From JAFDEI01 sp964196055 (GTDB taxonomy: Bacteria; Myxococcota_A; UBA9160; SMWR01), in the NCBI GenBank assembly GCA_964196055.1, contig CAXMSF010000361.1, forward strand, positions 1 through 5,973: DNA of 5,973 nt, written 5' to 3'. The position numbers and the translations under genes were made by a program. Below the pieces are notes generated by a model that saw only the letters and a list, made by a program, of their open reading frames with translations, made no database searches and was not told the DNA's origin. The first letter of the stretch is position 1. The number at the start of each line of letters is the position of its first letter. Of this stretch, positions 1 to 5,973 are shown one piece after another.

Positions 1-1041
1 CCTTCCGCTCCGGAGTCGTCGGGCCTGGCCGCGCTGATCCTGATCGACCCCGACCTCGCTGCGCTCGAGTGGCAGAAGTCCGTGCTCGGTCCGATCTGTC
101 CCCGAATCCACGTCTTCCAACGCGCGGAGGGTGGTATTTCGCGCCTGCGGCAGTATCTGGTACGCGGCCAGGAACCCGTAGTGCTCGTGTCCGATGACCT
201 GCCTCCCGACCCGCGAGTGGGGATCGAGGATTCCCCCGATCTGATTCGCCACATGCGCGCGCACGCGCCGCGATTGCAGATCTACCTGGTGAGCGCGGGA
301 GCCGACACAAGCTCGATTTCGTCCGGTGACGCGAATGCTTCGCTCCAGCGGCCTGCCAATCATCAGCTTTCGAACCGTCGCGCCTGGAGCAAGCTCGAAG
401 GCGACGGTGAGAGTCTGCGCAACGCGCTGCTCAACCGCCCGGAGCCGGCATCATCTGTGCGGGAAAGTGCGGTCGGCGAAAGAGCTGGACCGGTGATCGG
501 GCGGAACGATTCACATTCCGACCTGCAACGCCTCAAGCAGACCAGCGCGCGGCTGCGGGACCCCTCGGTCCGAGGCGAGGTGCTGTCGCTGATCCTCGAA
601 TTCGCCGCAGGCTTGTTCTCGCGCGTGGCGATCTTCATGGTACGCGACGACGAAGCGATCGGGATGGCGCAATCCGGACTGGCGAGTGCGGGTGGCCCAG
701 ACGATTCGGAGTTCCGGCAGGTCTCGATCCCCGCGAACGAACCGGCCCGGTTCCGTAGCGTGCTGCAAAGCGGCGAGGGGGAGCAGGCGCCGCCACGGGA
801 CGACGGCGACCGGCAACTCGCGGCGCTCCTGGGCTCGTCGGTTCCCAAAGAGGCCTACGTCGCTCCGATCCAGAGCAGCCAGAACGTGGTCGCGCTCGTC
901 TACGCCGACAACCTCCCGGGCGACGACCCGATCGGCGACACGACGTCACTCGAGATCGTGCTCCACGAAGCCGGTCTCGCGCTCGAACGGGCTTTGCTCG
1001 AACGCGCGCTGGCCGACGCCAGCGAGCAGCGCAGCGCCTGA
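1..1041 (+). CDS. Partial receiver-like plus GAF-like signalling protein (5' truncated)
   Basis: The reading frame is open from base 1 to a TGA at 1039-1041, so the true start lies upstream; an internal GTG at 82 is not a credible start because it would cut the first strand of a domain. The visible 346 residues fall into two parts. Residues about 9-100 look like a response-regulator receiver: a hydrophobic strand ending in IDPD, a second strand, then VVLVSDD with candidate aspartates at 193-198, then a strand ending in YLVSAG. A clear Lys-Pro motif is missing, so it may be a pseudo-receiver. After a low-complexity linker, residues about 175-340 (529-1020) look GAF-like and resemble, from memory, the C-terminal domain of deltaproteobacterial DUF4388 proteins (motifs LRDPSVRGEVL, YADNLPGDDPIGDT, GLALERALLERAL). 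A DUF4388 domain upstream is therefore possible. The role is probably cytoplasmic signal sensing; the exact function is unknown. It seems transcriptionally separate from the che operon. Confidence 0.8.
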   Translation, partial: PSAPESSGLAALILIDPDLAALEWQKSVLGPICPRIHVFQRAEGGISRLRQYLVRGQEPVVLVSDDLPPDPRVGIEDSPDLIRHMRAHAPRLQIYLVSAGADTSSISSGDANASLQRPANHQLSNRRAWSKLEGDGESLRNALLNRPEPASSVRESAVGERAGPVIGRNDSHSDLQRLKQTSARLRDPSVRGEVLSLILEFAAGLFSRVAIFMVRDDEAIGMAQSGLASAGGPDDSEFRQVSIPANEPARFRSVLQSGEGEQAPPRDDGDRQLAALLGSSVPKEAYVAPIQSSQNVVALVYADNLPGDDPIGDTTSLEIVLHEAGLALERALLERALADASEQRSA

Positions 1042-1064
1042 GAACGCGCTCTCATTATCCCGCG

Positions 1065-1082
1065 GGGAGCGCTGCCGCTCCC
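1065..1082 (+). terminator. Hairpin after the first gene, possible weak terminator
   Basis: GGGAGCG (1065-1071) pairs perfectly with CGCTCCC (1076-1082) around a 4-nt loop, CTGC. It begins 23 nt after the stop of the upstream gene and ends well before the predicted cheY promoter, which is where a terminator would sit. The following bases (GTCTTGCC) are not a real T-tract, so intrinsic termination would be weak. It could instead be a Rho-assisted end or a 3'-stabilising stem. Confidence 0.4.
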
Positions 1083-1159
1083 GTCTTGCCGAGGCTGAGC
1101 CAGCTGCGTCGCGGCCTCGTAGGAATACGCGGGCGGCCCCCCGAAGTCCCCAGCTCGTC

Positions 1160-1186
1160 TCAAGAAAACGTCGAGCCGGCCGATAC
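1160..1186 (+). promoter_or_regulatory. Predicted sigma-28 (FliA-type) promoter for the che operon
   Basis: A -35-like TCAAGAAA (1160-1167) and a -10-like GCCGATAC (1179-1186) are separated by exactly 11 nt. The enterobacterial sigma-28 consensus is TAAAGTTT-N11-GCCGATAA. The core match is therefore 4 of 5 in TAAAG (TCAAG variants are, from memory, common in other proteobacteria) and 7 of 8 in the -10. Transcription would start near 1193, giving a leader of about 36 nt before the cheY GTG. Location, orientation and the chemotaxis function of the downstream genes all fit. No sigma-70-like pair was seen in the gap. Confidence 0.7.
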
Positions 1187-1218
1187 GGGAGTGGACCGGA
1201 TCCAGAGTTGATTCGGGG

Positions 1219-1223
1219 GGAGG
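1219..1223 (+). promoter_or_regulatory. Ribosome binding site of cheY
   Basis: GGAGG lies inside a purine-rich run (1215-1225) and sits 6 nt before the GTG at 1230. It supports the GTG as the start; the next in-frame ATG (Met13) would remove the first beta strand and the acidic pocket of the receiver. Confidence 0.7.
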
Positions 1224-1229
1224 GGCAGC

Positions 1230-1616
1230 GTGCAGCACATCTTGATTGTCGAAGACTCGCCTACGATGCGGGCCCTGCTGACATCGGCCCTCGAGGGTCT
1301 CGACACCCCGGTGAAGGTTACCGAAGCCGAGAGCGGTTTCGAAGCACTGCGGCAACTCCCGCGCAATTCGTACGACCTCATCGTGACCGACATCAACATG
1401 CCGGACATCAACGGCCTCGAACTCATTTCCTTCGTTCGAAACAACTCCAGCTATCGCACGATTCCGCTCGTCATCGTATCCACCGTAGGCTCGGAACGGG
1501 ATCGTGACAAGGGTGTCGGTCTCGGCGCCGACGCGTATCTCGTAAAGCCCTTCGAGCCCGATGAACTCCGGGACGTCGTACGCGACCTGCTCACACGGCC
1601 GCGGCGCAACGAGTAG
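1230..1616 (+). CDS. cheY: CheY-like single-domain response regulator
   Basis: This 128-residue protein is a single receiver domain with no output domain, the usual CheY length. It has the acidic pair Glu8-Asp9 (in LIVEDSPTMRAL), the phospho-acceptor Asp54 (in LIVTDINMPDINGLEL), a Ser84-Thr85 pair at the switch Thr/Ser position, and Lys106-Pro107 (in DAYLVKPF). All residues needed for phosphorylation are therefore present. It would accept phosphate from the CheA encoded next door; the output target, such as the flagellar switch protein FliM, is inferred. The GTG start is supported by a good Shine-Dalgarno. It is the first gene after the predicted sigma-28 promoter, and its TAG stop lies 4 nt before cheA. 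Single-domain regulators of this type can also be phosphate sinks or act on non-flagellar outputs, so the exact role is open. Confidence 0.93.
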   Translation: MQHILIVEDSPTMRALLTSALEGLDTPVKVTEAESGFEALRQLPRNSYDLIVTDINMPDINGLELISFVRNNSSYRTIPLVIVSTVGSERDRDKGVGLGADAYLVKPFEPDELRDVVRDLLTRPRRNE

Positions 1617-1620
1617 GGCC

Positions 1621-3720
1621 GTGGCCAAGAAGAAGACGACTCGCCGCCGGCGAAGCACCAAGGCTGATCGTGAATTCGTTTCCGAAGCCGAGGAAATCGT
1701 CGAGCGCATGCGCAACGATCTCGCCGATCTCACCGACCAGTGCAGTGGATCGGGAGAGGTCGACCCCGAGCTGCTCAACGGCATCTTCCGATCGGCGCAT
1801 TCGCTGAAGGCGCTGGCCGGCCTGTTCGGCTTCGAGCCGATACAGGAACTCACGCACCGACTCGAAGACATCCTCGACGGCCTGCGGTTGGGTCGCGTGG
1901 CGCTGGGGATGTCGGCGCTCACGCTGATCGAGGAGGCGGTGAACGTCTTCGGATCCCTATTGCAGCGCGTTGACGATGCCGAATCGCTCGCGGGAGCCGG
2001 TGAGCAGATCGCCGACCTCACCAATCGAATCGAGGCCGCGACCAACGAAGCGCCGCCGGAGGTGGGCGAATTCGATTCGCTCGATCTCGATGCTTCGTTG
2101 CTGCGTGCGCTGACCGAGTACGAAGAACATCGTCTGCGGGAGAACCTCGAACGCGGCCGTCATATCGTGATCGTCGAATCGACATTCGAAATCATTTCGT
2201 TCGAAGAGGGACTGTCCGAGCTGAGCACGGCGATTCGAGAAATCGGTGAGGTGTTGTCGACGCTGCCGGCGCCCGGGGAGACTCCCGAGTCCCAGATCCG
2301 TTTTTCGCTCCTGGCCGCGACGGACCTGTCGCTGAACGAGCTGTCCTCGCGCGTGAACTTTCCGAGCGCGACCGTTCACTCGGTAGGTCGTGCACAGCCT
2401 TCGCCCGAGCTTGCTTCAGGCGCTGCGCCTCCGGTGCAAGCGGCGTGCGAAGCCCCGCCTGAGCCCCCTCTGCAGCCCACCGCTCCCGAGATGGTGCACG
2501 ACAGCGAGAACCTCCAGTCGTTGAAGTCGATCAGCGACACCGTCCGGGTCGACATTCGCAAGCTCGACGAATTGATGAACCTGGTCGGAGAGCTCGTGGT
2601 TCAGCGCGGAGCGCTGGGCGACATCGTGTCGAGGCTGCTATCGGACAGCAAGACGACTCGTATCGGCAGCGACCTGTCCAAGGTCTACAAGGCATTCGAT
2701 CGAAAACTGAAGGGGCTCCAGGCGTCCGTCCTCGACGTACGCATGGTTCCCTTGCGTCAGGTCTTCGAGAAGGTCTCGCGGGTACTGCGAGGGCTCCGGC
2801 GAGAACTCGACAAGAACGTCCGCCTCGAAATTCGCGGTGCCGACACCGAGCTCGACAAGTTGATCGTCGAGGAACTGGTCGATCCGTTGATGCACTCGGT
2901 TCGCAACGCACTCGACCACGCGATCGAGACGCCGGAAGAGCGTATTGCTTCGGGCAAGGACCCCGAGGGCCGTATCAAGATCGAGGCATTCCAGCGGGGG
3001 AACCACGTCGTGATCGCAGTCTCGGACGACGGCCGTGGAATCGACACCGCCCTCCTGCGGGTCAAGGCCGAGAGTCGGGGTCTCGTCGGAGCAGACGAGA
3101 TCCTGAGCCAGCAGGAGATGCTCGATCTCGTCTTTCTCCCGGGAGCCTCGACACGTGACGTGGTTACCGAGACCAGTGGGCGTGGTGTCGGGATGGACGT
3201 CGTGCGCTCGAACGTTACCGCGCTTGGCGGCGTCGTCGACATCGTTTCGACCCCGGGTCGGGGTACCACGATTTCGATGACTCTGCCGATTACGCTTGCG
3301 ATCATCCAGTCGCTGATCATCCGAGTTGCCGAGCAGCGATTCGCGATTCCGCTGAACTCCGTGCTCGAAACGCTGCTGATCGAGGCCTCCGACATCCAGC
3401 GCAGCGAGGGGCGCGAGATGCTCAATCTGCGCGGAGACGCGCTGCTGCTTCGACGGCTGGCTTCTGAATTTCAACTCGACGTTCCCGCAAGCGACGGACG
3501 CCAGTTCGTCGTCGTGCTCGGCATGGGTGATCTTCGGGTCGGCTTGCTCGTCGACAGCTTGGAAGGTCAGCAGGACACGGTGATCAAGCCGATCCAAGGG
3601 CCGATCCAGTCGGTCGACGGTATCGCGGGAGCGACGGAACTGGGCGATGGCGATCCGGTTCTGGTGCTCGACGTGGCGTCCTTTGTCGATGGCTCGACTC
3701 GCGGACGGGAGGCCGCATGA
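1621..3720 (+). CDS. cheA: Chemotaxis histidine kinase CheA
   Basis: This 699-residue protein has the full CheA order. The N-terminal HPt (P1) domain at about 15-140 carries the phospho-site His60 in FRSAHSLKALAGLFGF. Residues about 155-255 form an alpha/beta module resembling P2, the response-regulator docking domain. A Pro/Ala-rich linker follows (about 257-295). The P3 dimerisation helices (about 300-360) include KLDELMNLVGELVVQRG. The P4 ATPase (about 365-560) has an N box (HSVRNALDHAIE, Asn429), DDGRGID (469-475) and GRGVGMDVV (520-528). P5, the CheW-like domain that binds CheW and receptors, spans about 561-695. It autophosphorylates from ATP and donates to CheY. The GTG at 1621 is preferred because it is 4 nt after the cheY stop; an in-frame ATG at 1561 would overlap cheY by 56 nt. 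Only AGGG (1615-1618) is a possible Shine-Dalgarno, and it is very close to the start. The residue after His-Ser-Leu-Lys is Ala64 rather than the usual Gly. There is no C-terminal receiver. Confidence 0.95.
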   Translation: MAKKKTTRRRRSTKADREFVSEAEEIVERMRNDLADLTDQCSGSGEVDPELLNGIFRSAHSLKALAGLFGFEPIQELTHRLEDILDGLRLGRVALGMSALTLIEEAVNVFGSLLQRVDDAESLAGAGEQIADLTNRIEAATNEAPPEVGEFDSLDLDASLLRALTEYEEHRLRENLERGRHIVIVESTFEIISFEEGLSELSTAIREIGEVLSTLPAPGETPESQIRFSLLAATDLSLNELSSRVNFPSATVHSVGRAQPSPELASGAAPPVQAACEAPPEPPLQPTAPEMVHDSENLQSLKSISDTVRVDIRKLDELMNLVGELVVQRGALGDIVSRLLSDSKTTRIGSDLSKVYKAFDRKLKGLQASVLDVRMVPLRQVFEKVSRVLRGLRRELDKNVRLEIRGADTELDKLIVEELVDPLMHSVRNALDHAIETPEERIASGKDPEGRIKIEAFQRGNHVVIAVSDDGRGIDTALLRVKAESRGLVGADEILSQQEMLDLVFLPGASTRDVVTETSGRGVGMDVVRSNVTALGGVVDIVSTPGRGTTISMTLPITLAIIQSLIIRVAEQRFAIPLNSVLETLLIEASDIQRSEGREMLNLRGDALLLRRLASEFQLDVPASDGRQFVVVLGMGDLRVGLLVDSLEGQQDTVIKPIQGPIQSVDGIAGATELGDGDPVLVLDVASFVDGSTRGREAA

Positions 3721-4244
3721 GCGACCCGCATACATCTGAAGGGATTGATCTCGGCTCGGAGGCGTGGGACGACCTCGCGCGCACCGCTCGGTCGACTGAA
3801 AACGATGACGAGCAGCAGGAGGATCTCCGTCAGCTGCTGACTTTCGAGGTCGATTCGACCCCCTACGCGGTGCCCGTCGAACGCGTGCGCGAGATCGTCC
3901 GGATTCGGCCCATCACGCCCGTACCGCACGTCCCGAAGGCAGTGCGTGGGGTCATTTCTCTGCGCGGTGAGATCGTCGAGGTGATCGATCTGCGACTGCG
4001 CCTCGCCTTGCCGCCTACCGACCCGGTTCGTTCGACTCGGATCATCGTCGTGCATACCGAAGACGGCAAGGTGGCTGGAATCCTCGTCGACGCGGTTCGC
4101 GAGGTATCACGGGTCTCCGAGGACTCGATTCGTCCTTCGGCGAATTCCGACACCGGATCCGTCGAAGCGCTGTGCGTTCGCGGCGACGAGTTCATTTCAC
4201 TGATGGATCTCGATCAAGTATTGGAGATCCATGCAGAGCATTAG
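3717..4244 (+). CDS. cheW: CheW adaptor protein, first copy, with acidic N-terminal extension
   Basis: This 175-residue protein has a CheW domain from about residue 38 to the end. It bridges receptors and the CheA P5 domain in cytoplasmic signalling arrays. Visible family motifs are LLTFEVDSTPYAVPVERVREIV, shown here in two halves (LLTFEVDSTPY, then AVPVERVREIV), the proline-rich turn ITPVPHVP, and GVISLRGEIVEVIDLR, where Arg83 occupies the conserved NLRG-type position. The first 37 or so residues are hydrophilic and acid-rich (ENDDEQQED) and are not part of the standard fold, which makes this protein slightly longer than usual. Its ATG overlaps the cheA stop as ATGA, with GGGAGG (3707-3712) 4 nt upstream, so coupling to cheA translation is likely. 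The domain call is firm; whether it is the main scaffold or an accessory one is not known. Confidence 0.92.
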   Translation: MSDPHTSEGIDLGSEAWDDLARTARSTENDDEQQEDLRQLLTFEVDSTPYAVPVERVREIVRIRPITPVPHVPKAVRGVISLRGEIVEVIDLRLRLALPPTDPVRSTRIIVVHTEDGKVAGILVDAVREVSRVSEDSIRPSANSDTGSVEALCVRGDEFISLMDLDQVLEIHAEH

Positions 4245-4725
4245 CGCGGCATCCTTCGGGCAGAACCAGGTCACTCTCGGGTGCTTCGAGGTGTCGGGGC
4301 GCACGTACGCCGTAGATGTGACCTACGTTCGCGAAGTCGTCCGCTGGCAGCCGGTGACGCCGTTGCCGAAGGCACCGGCGTTGATCGAAGGTGTAATCGA
4401 TCTGCGCGGGGCGGTCGTGCCCGTGGTCGATCTTGGTCGTGCACTCGGTGGTGATCGCGTCACCGTTGGAAATAGCACTCGGATCGCGGTCGTCGAAGTC
4501 GAGGGCCTGGTGATGGGTCTCGCCGTTGACGCGGTGATCGAAGTGATTCCTGTGAACGTTTCCGCGATGGAGGATCCGCCGAGTCTGGCGACTCAAGCGG
4601 GCTATGACGCAACCCGTGCGATCGTCCGCCGACCCGACGCAGATCCGATTCTCGTTCTATCCCTCGAGCATTTGCTCGAGAGCATCTATCGCTCTTCGCT
4701 CCCGTCCAAGGAGGAGATCCAATGA
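4231..4725 (+). CDS. cheW: CheW adaptor protein, second copy
   Basis: This 164-residue protein is a single CheW domain of ordinary length. It carries CFEVSGRTYAVDVTYVREVV, the turn PVTPLPKAPALIEG, and VIDLRGAVVPVVDLG, with Arg59-Gly60 at the NLRG-type position and Asp67 after it. It begins inside the end of the first cheW, overlapping it by 14 nt, with GGAG (4223-4226) 4 nt before the ATG. Its stop overlaps the next ATG. Sequence similarity to the first CheW is clear in motif order, but most positions differ, so this is an old duplication or a separate recruitment rather than a recent copy. It may serve a different receptor set or form CheW-only rings in the array; this is inference. Residues 110-135 (SAMEDPPSLATQ and following) are a variable loop. 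Confidence 0.92.
   Translation: MQSISAASFGQNQVTLGCFEVSGRTYAVDVTYVREVVRWQPVTPLPKAPALIEGVIDLRGAVVPVVDLGRALGGDRVTVGNSTRIAVVEVEGLVMGLAVDAVIEVIPVNVSAMEDPPSLATQAGYDATRAIVRRPDADPILVLSLEHLLESIYRSSLPSKEEIQ
4708..4714 (+). promoter_or_regulatory. Strong ribosome binding site of the receptor gene
   Basis: AAGGAGG lies inside the last codons of the second cheW, 7 nt before the ATG at 4722. It is a near-ideal anti-16S match, the best in this operon, and fixes the start of the partial receptor gene. Confidence 0.75.
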
Positions 4726-5973
4726 ATACGGGAACGCTGCCCTCGAGTGCTGAATTCAGACGCAGCATCCTGAATCTCACGATCGTCGTCTCGGTTGTGG
4801 GTCTGGTGATCGTCCTCTCGTGCCTTCAGGGCCTTCTTGATTTCACGTCCGAGCAGTGGATGTGGTTCGTCGTGATGGTCGTCGGTTACGGGACGGTCTC
4901 CTTCTGGCCACAGATGAAGACCACAGAGCGGCACCTCGCCCCGCTATCGGAATACCTCGACGGCTGCAGCGACGACGACCTCGCGGAGACGCGGCGGAAC
5001 GCATTCGCATCGATCATCGATCTCCCGCGGCGCAACGCCTACCTCGGTGCTTTCGGCTGGCTCGTTCCGAACGTGCTGATCGGCACCGTCATGGTGATCC
5101 GCTTCGATCAGTGGGGTGCCTACGAAGTCGGGGTCATGATCGCGGCCGGCATCGCGGCGGGCTTCGTCGCGGGCAGTGTCATGCTCTACGCGACCAAGAA
5201 GCTCACCCAGCAAATGCGCGATGAATTGACCTCTGAACTCGTCGACCCGCAGGAACGCAGCTCGCTGATCCGACGGCTCCCCCTGCGCAACAAGCTCCTC
5301 GTCTCGGTCGCGGGTGTGGCGATCGTGCCGGTAATCTTCGCGGTGCTGCTGGCGAGGACACAGGCCACCGGAGCGTTCGCGTCGTTCACGATCGACTGGC
5401 AGAACTCACTGCTCGATACGCTCGAGCAGCAATTCGATCCCGAGGAACTCATCGAGAATCCGAAGGCGGCGGGTATTTCGTTGATCGAAGACGGGAACGT
5501 CTTTCCGGCCCCCGTCACGGCGTCGGTGATCGACCTCTCGGCACCGGTGGGCTCCACGCTTCAGTCCCACGTGGTGACCTATCTCGCACGCGAGGTCGGC
5601 AGCGGCGTGACACGCGGCGACAGCCACGGCTACTCGTCACGCGATGTCTTCAGCTGGCGCAAACTGGACGAAGGCTACGTCCTGGTGGCGAGCACTCCGG
5701 TGTCGGCTCTCCGGATCGACACGGCGAGTAGCTGGTTCGTCTATGCCTCGCTCATCCTCGGTGCGGCCGTGATCGCACTCGGACTCGCCTATCTGATCGC
5801 GAACGATGTGAGCTCGGCGACGCGGGCGTTGCAGCTCGAGGCCGATCGAATGGCATCGGGGGATCTGAGCGTCGGTGCCGTCTTCGAATCCGAGGATGAG
5901 CTGGGAGACCTCTCTCGCTCTTTCGCGATCATGGGTGAGTCGTTGCGCACGACCGTGAGTCGCGTTGCCGCTG
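4722..5973 (+). CDS. Membrane receptor with HAMP domain, probable methyl-accepting chemotaxis protein (3' truncated)
   Basis: The frame stays open from the ATG at 4722 to the window end (417 residues and one extra base). Six hydrophobic segments are visible: about 15-38, 45-63, 107-126, 136-157, 191-211 and 338-360. Segments 1-4 form a membrane bundle with cytoplasmic loops rich in Arg/Lys. An LPRRNAY motif precedes the third segment, which recalls the N-terminal membrane regions of some class III adenylate cyclases. A region of about 126 residues (212-337) between segments 5 and 6 should be extracytoplasmic and may be a small ligand-sensing domain. A HAMP domain follows (about 361-414), with MASGDLSVG and EDELGDLSRSF. 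The methyl-accepting signalling hairpin would lie beyond the edge, so the MCP call rests on the HAMP domain plus position in the che operon. A HAMP-containing kinase, cyclase or phosphatase is possible. The ATG overlaps the cheW2 stop as ATGA. Confidence 0.78.
   Translation, partial: MNTGTLPSSAEFRRSILNLTIVVSVVGLVIVLSCLQGLLDFTSEQWMWFVVMVVGYGTVSFWPQMKTTERHLAPLSEYLDGCSDDDLAETRRNAFASIIDLPRRNAYLGAFGWLVPNVLIGTVMVIRFDQWGAYEVGVMIAAGIAAGFVAGSVMLYATKKLTQQMRDELTSELVDPQERSSLIRRLPLRNKLLVSVAGVAIVPVIFAVLLARTQATGAFASFTIDWQNSLLDTLEQQFDPEELIENPKAAGISLIEDGNVFPAPVTASVIDLSAPVGSTLQSHVVTYLAREVGSGVTRGDSHGYSSRDVFSWRKLDEGYVLVASTPVSALRIDTASSWFVYASLILGAAVIALGLAYLIANDVSSATRALQLEADRMASGDLSVGAVFESEDELGDLSRSFAIMGESLRTTVSRVAA

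Noticed and set aside
1090..1119. Second inverted repeat in the intergenic gap (CGAGGC at 1090-1095 with GCCTCG at 1114-1119)
   Set aside because: Six base pairs around an 18-nt loop in GC-rich DNA is within chance expectation and no T-tract follows.
686..1507. Plus-strand frame of 273 codons crossing the intergenic gap into cheY
   Set aside because: The product is Arg/Ser/Thr-rich low-complexity sequence, it overlaps two supported genes in another frame, and it would be disrupted by the promoter and RBS arrangement.
1561..1620. In-frame ATG at 1561 as an alternative cheA start
   Set aside because: It would overlap cheY by 56 nt, has no Shine-Dalgarno, and adds 20 residues that are simply the cheY C-terminus read in another frame.
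1836..1843. Second GCCGATAC inside cheA, a possible internal sigma-28 promoter
   Set aside because: The sequence 11 nt upstream (1817-1824, CCGGCCTG) has no resemblance to the -35 element, and the motif encodes conserved residues of the HPt domain.
900..2045. Long minus-strand open frame (381 codons) opposite the first gene's end, cheY and cheA
   Set aside because: Its translation is Ser/Arg-rich without domain motifs and it lies opposite three well-supported features. Long antisense frames are expected in GC-rich codon-biased DNA.
2638..3735. Minus-strand open frame (365 codons) opposite cheA
   Set aside because: It covers the most conserved part of cheA (P3-P5) in antisense and has no recognisable motif; it is a compositional shadow.
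1..5973. Mobile elements, CRISPR arrays, tRNA or rRNA genes
   Set aside because: No direct-repeat array, terminal inverted repeats, transposase motif or structured RNA signature was seen on reading both strands; the window is almost fully occupied by signalling genes.

Overview
This window is GC-rich (well over half G+C by eye, with strong G/C preference at third codon positions), densely coded and entirely plus-strand. It carries the proximal part of a bacterial chemosensory operon. The CheA linker architecture and the upstream protein, which resembles the C-terminal halves of DUF4388-type response-regulator proteins, suggest a deltaproteobacterial or myxobacterial-type lineage (Myxococcota, Binatota or relatives). 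That placement is inference from family resemblance, not a measured phylogeny.

Layout. Positions 1-1041 are the 3' part of a signalling protein whose start lies outside the window; it has a receiver-like segment followed by a GAF-like C-terminal domain. Positions 1042-1229 are the only sizeable gene-free gap. It holds a hairpin just after the first gene and, closer to the next gene, a convincing sigma-28 (FliA-type) promoter with correct element spacing. Positions 1230-5973 are a tightly packed operon: cheY (single receiver), cheA (histidine kinase), cheW1, cheW2, and the N-terminal part of a membrane receptor or HAMP protein that runs off the right edge. The last three junctions overlap (ATGA, 14 nt, ATGA), and cheY-cheA are 4 nt apart, so co-transcription and translational coupling are likely.

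How it works together. The receptor (probably a methyl-accepting chemotaxis protein) would signal through one or both CheW adaptors to CheA. CheA would autophosphorylate on His60 of its HPt domain and pass phosphate to Asp54 of the stand-alone CheY. CheA has no receiver of its own, consistent with the separate cheY. No cheB, cheR, cheD or cheC is visible; adaptation genes may lie downstream. The sigma-28 promoter ties the pathway to flagellar late-gene expression, so flagellar motility is a more likely output than type IV pili or gene regulation, although no flagellar gene is in view.

Nothing here is clearly a new biological system. The items most worth checking are the sigma-28 promoter, the six-helix receptor N-terminus that resembles the membrane part of class III nucleotide cyclases, the upstream pseudo-receiver/GAF-like protein, and the paired divergent CheWs.
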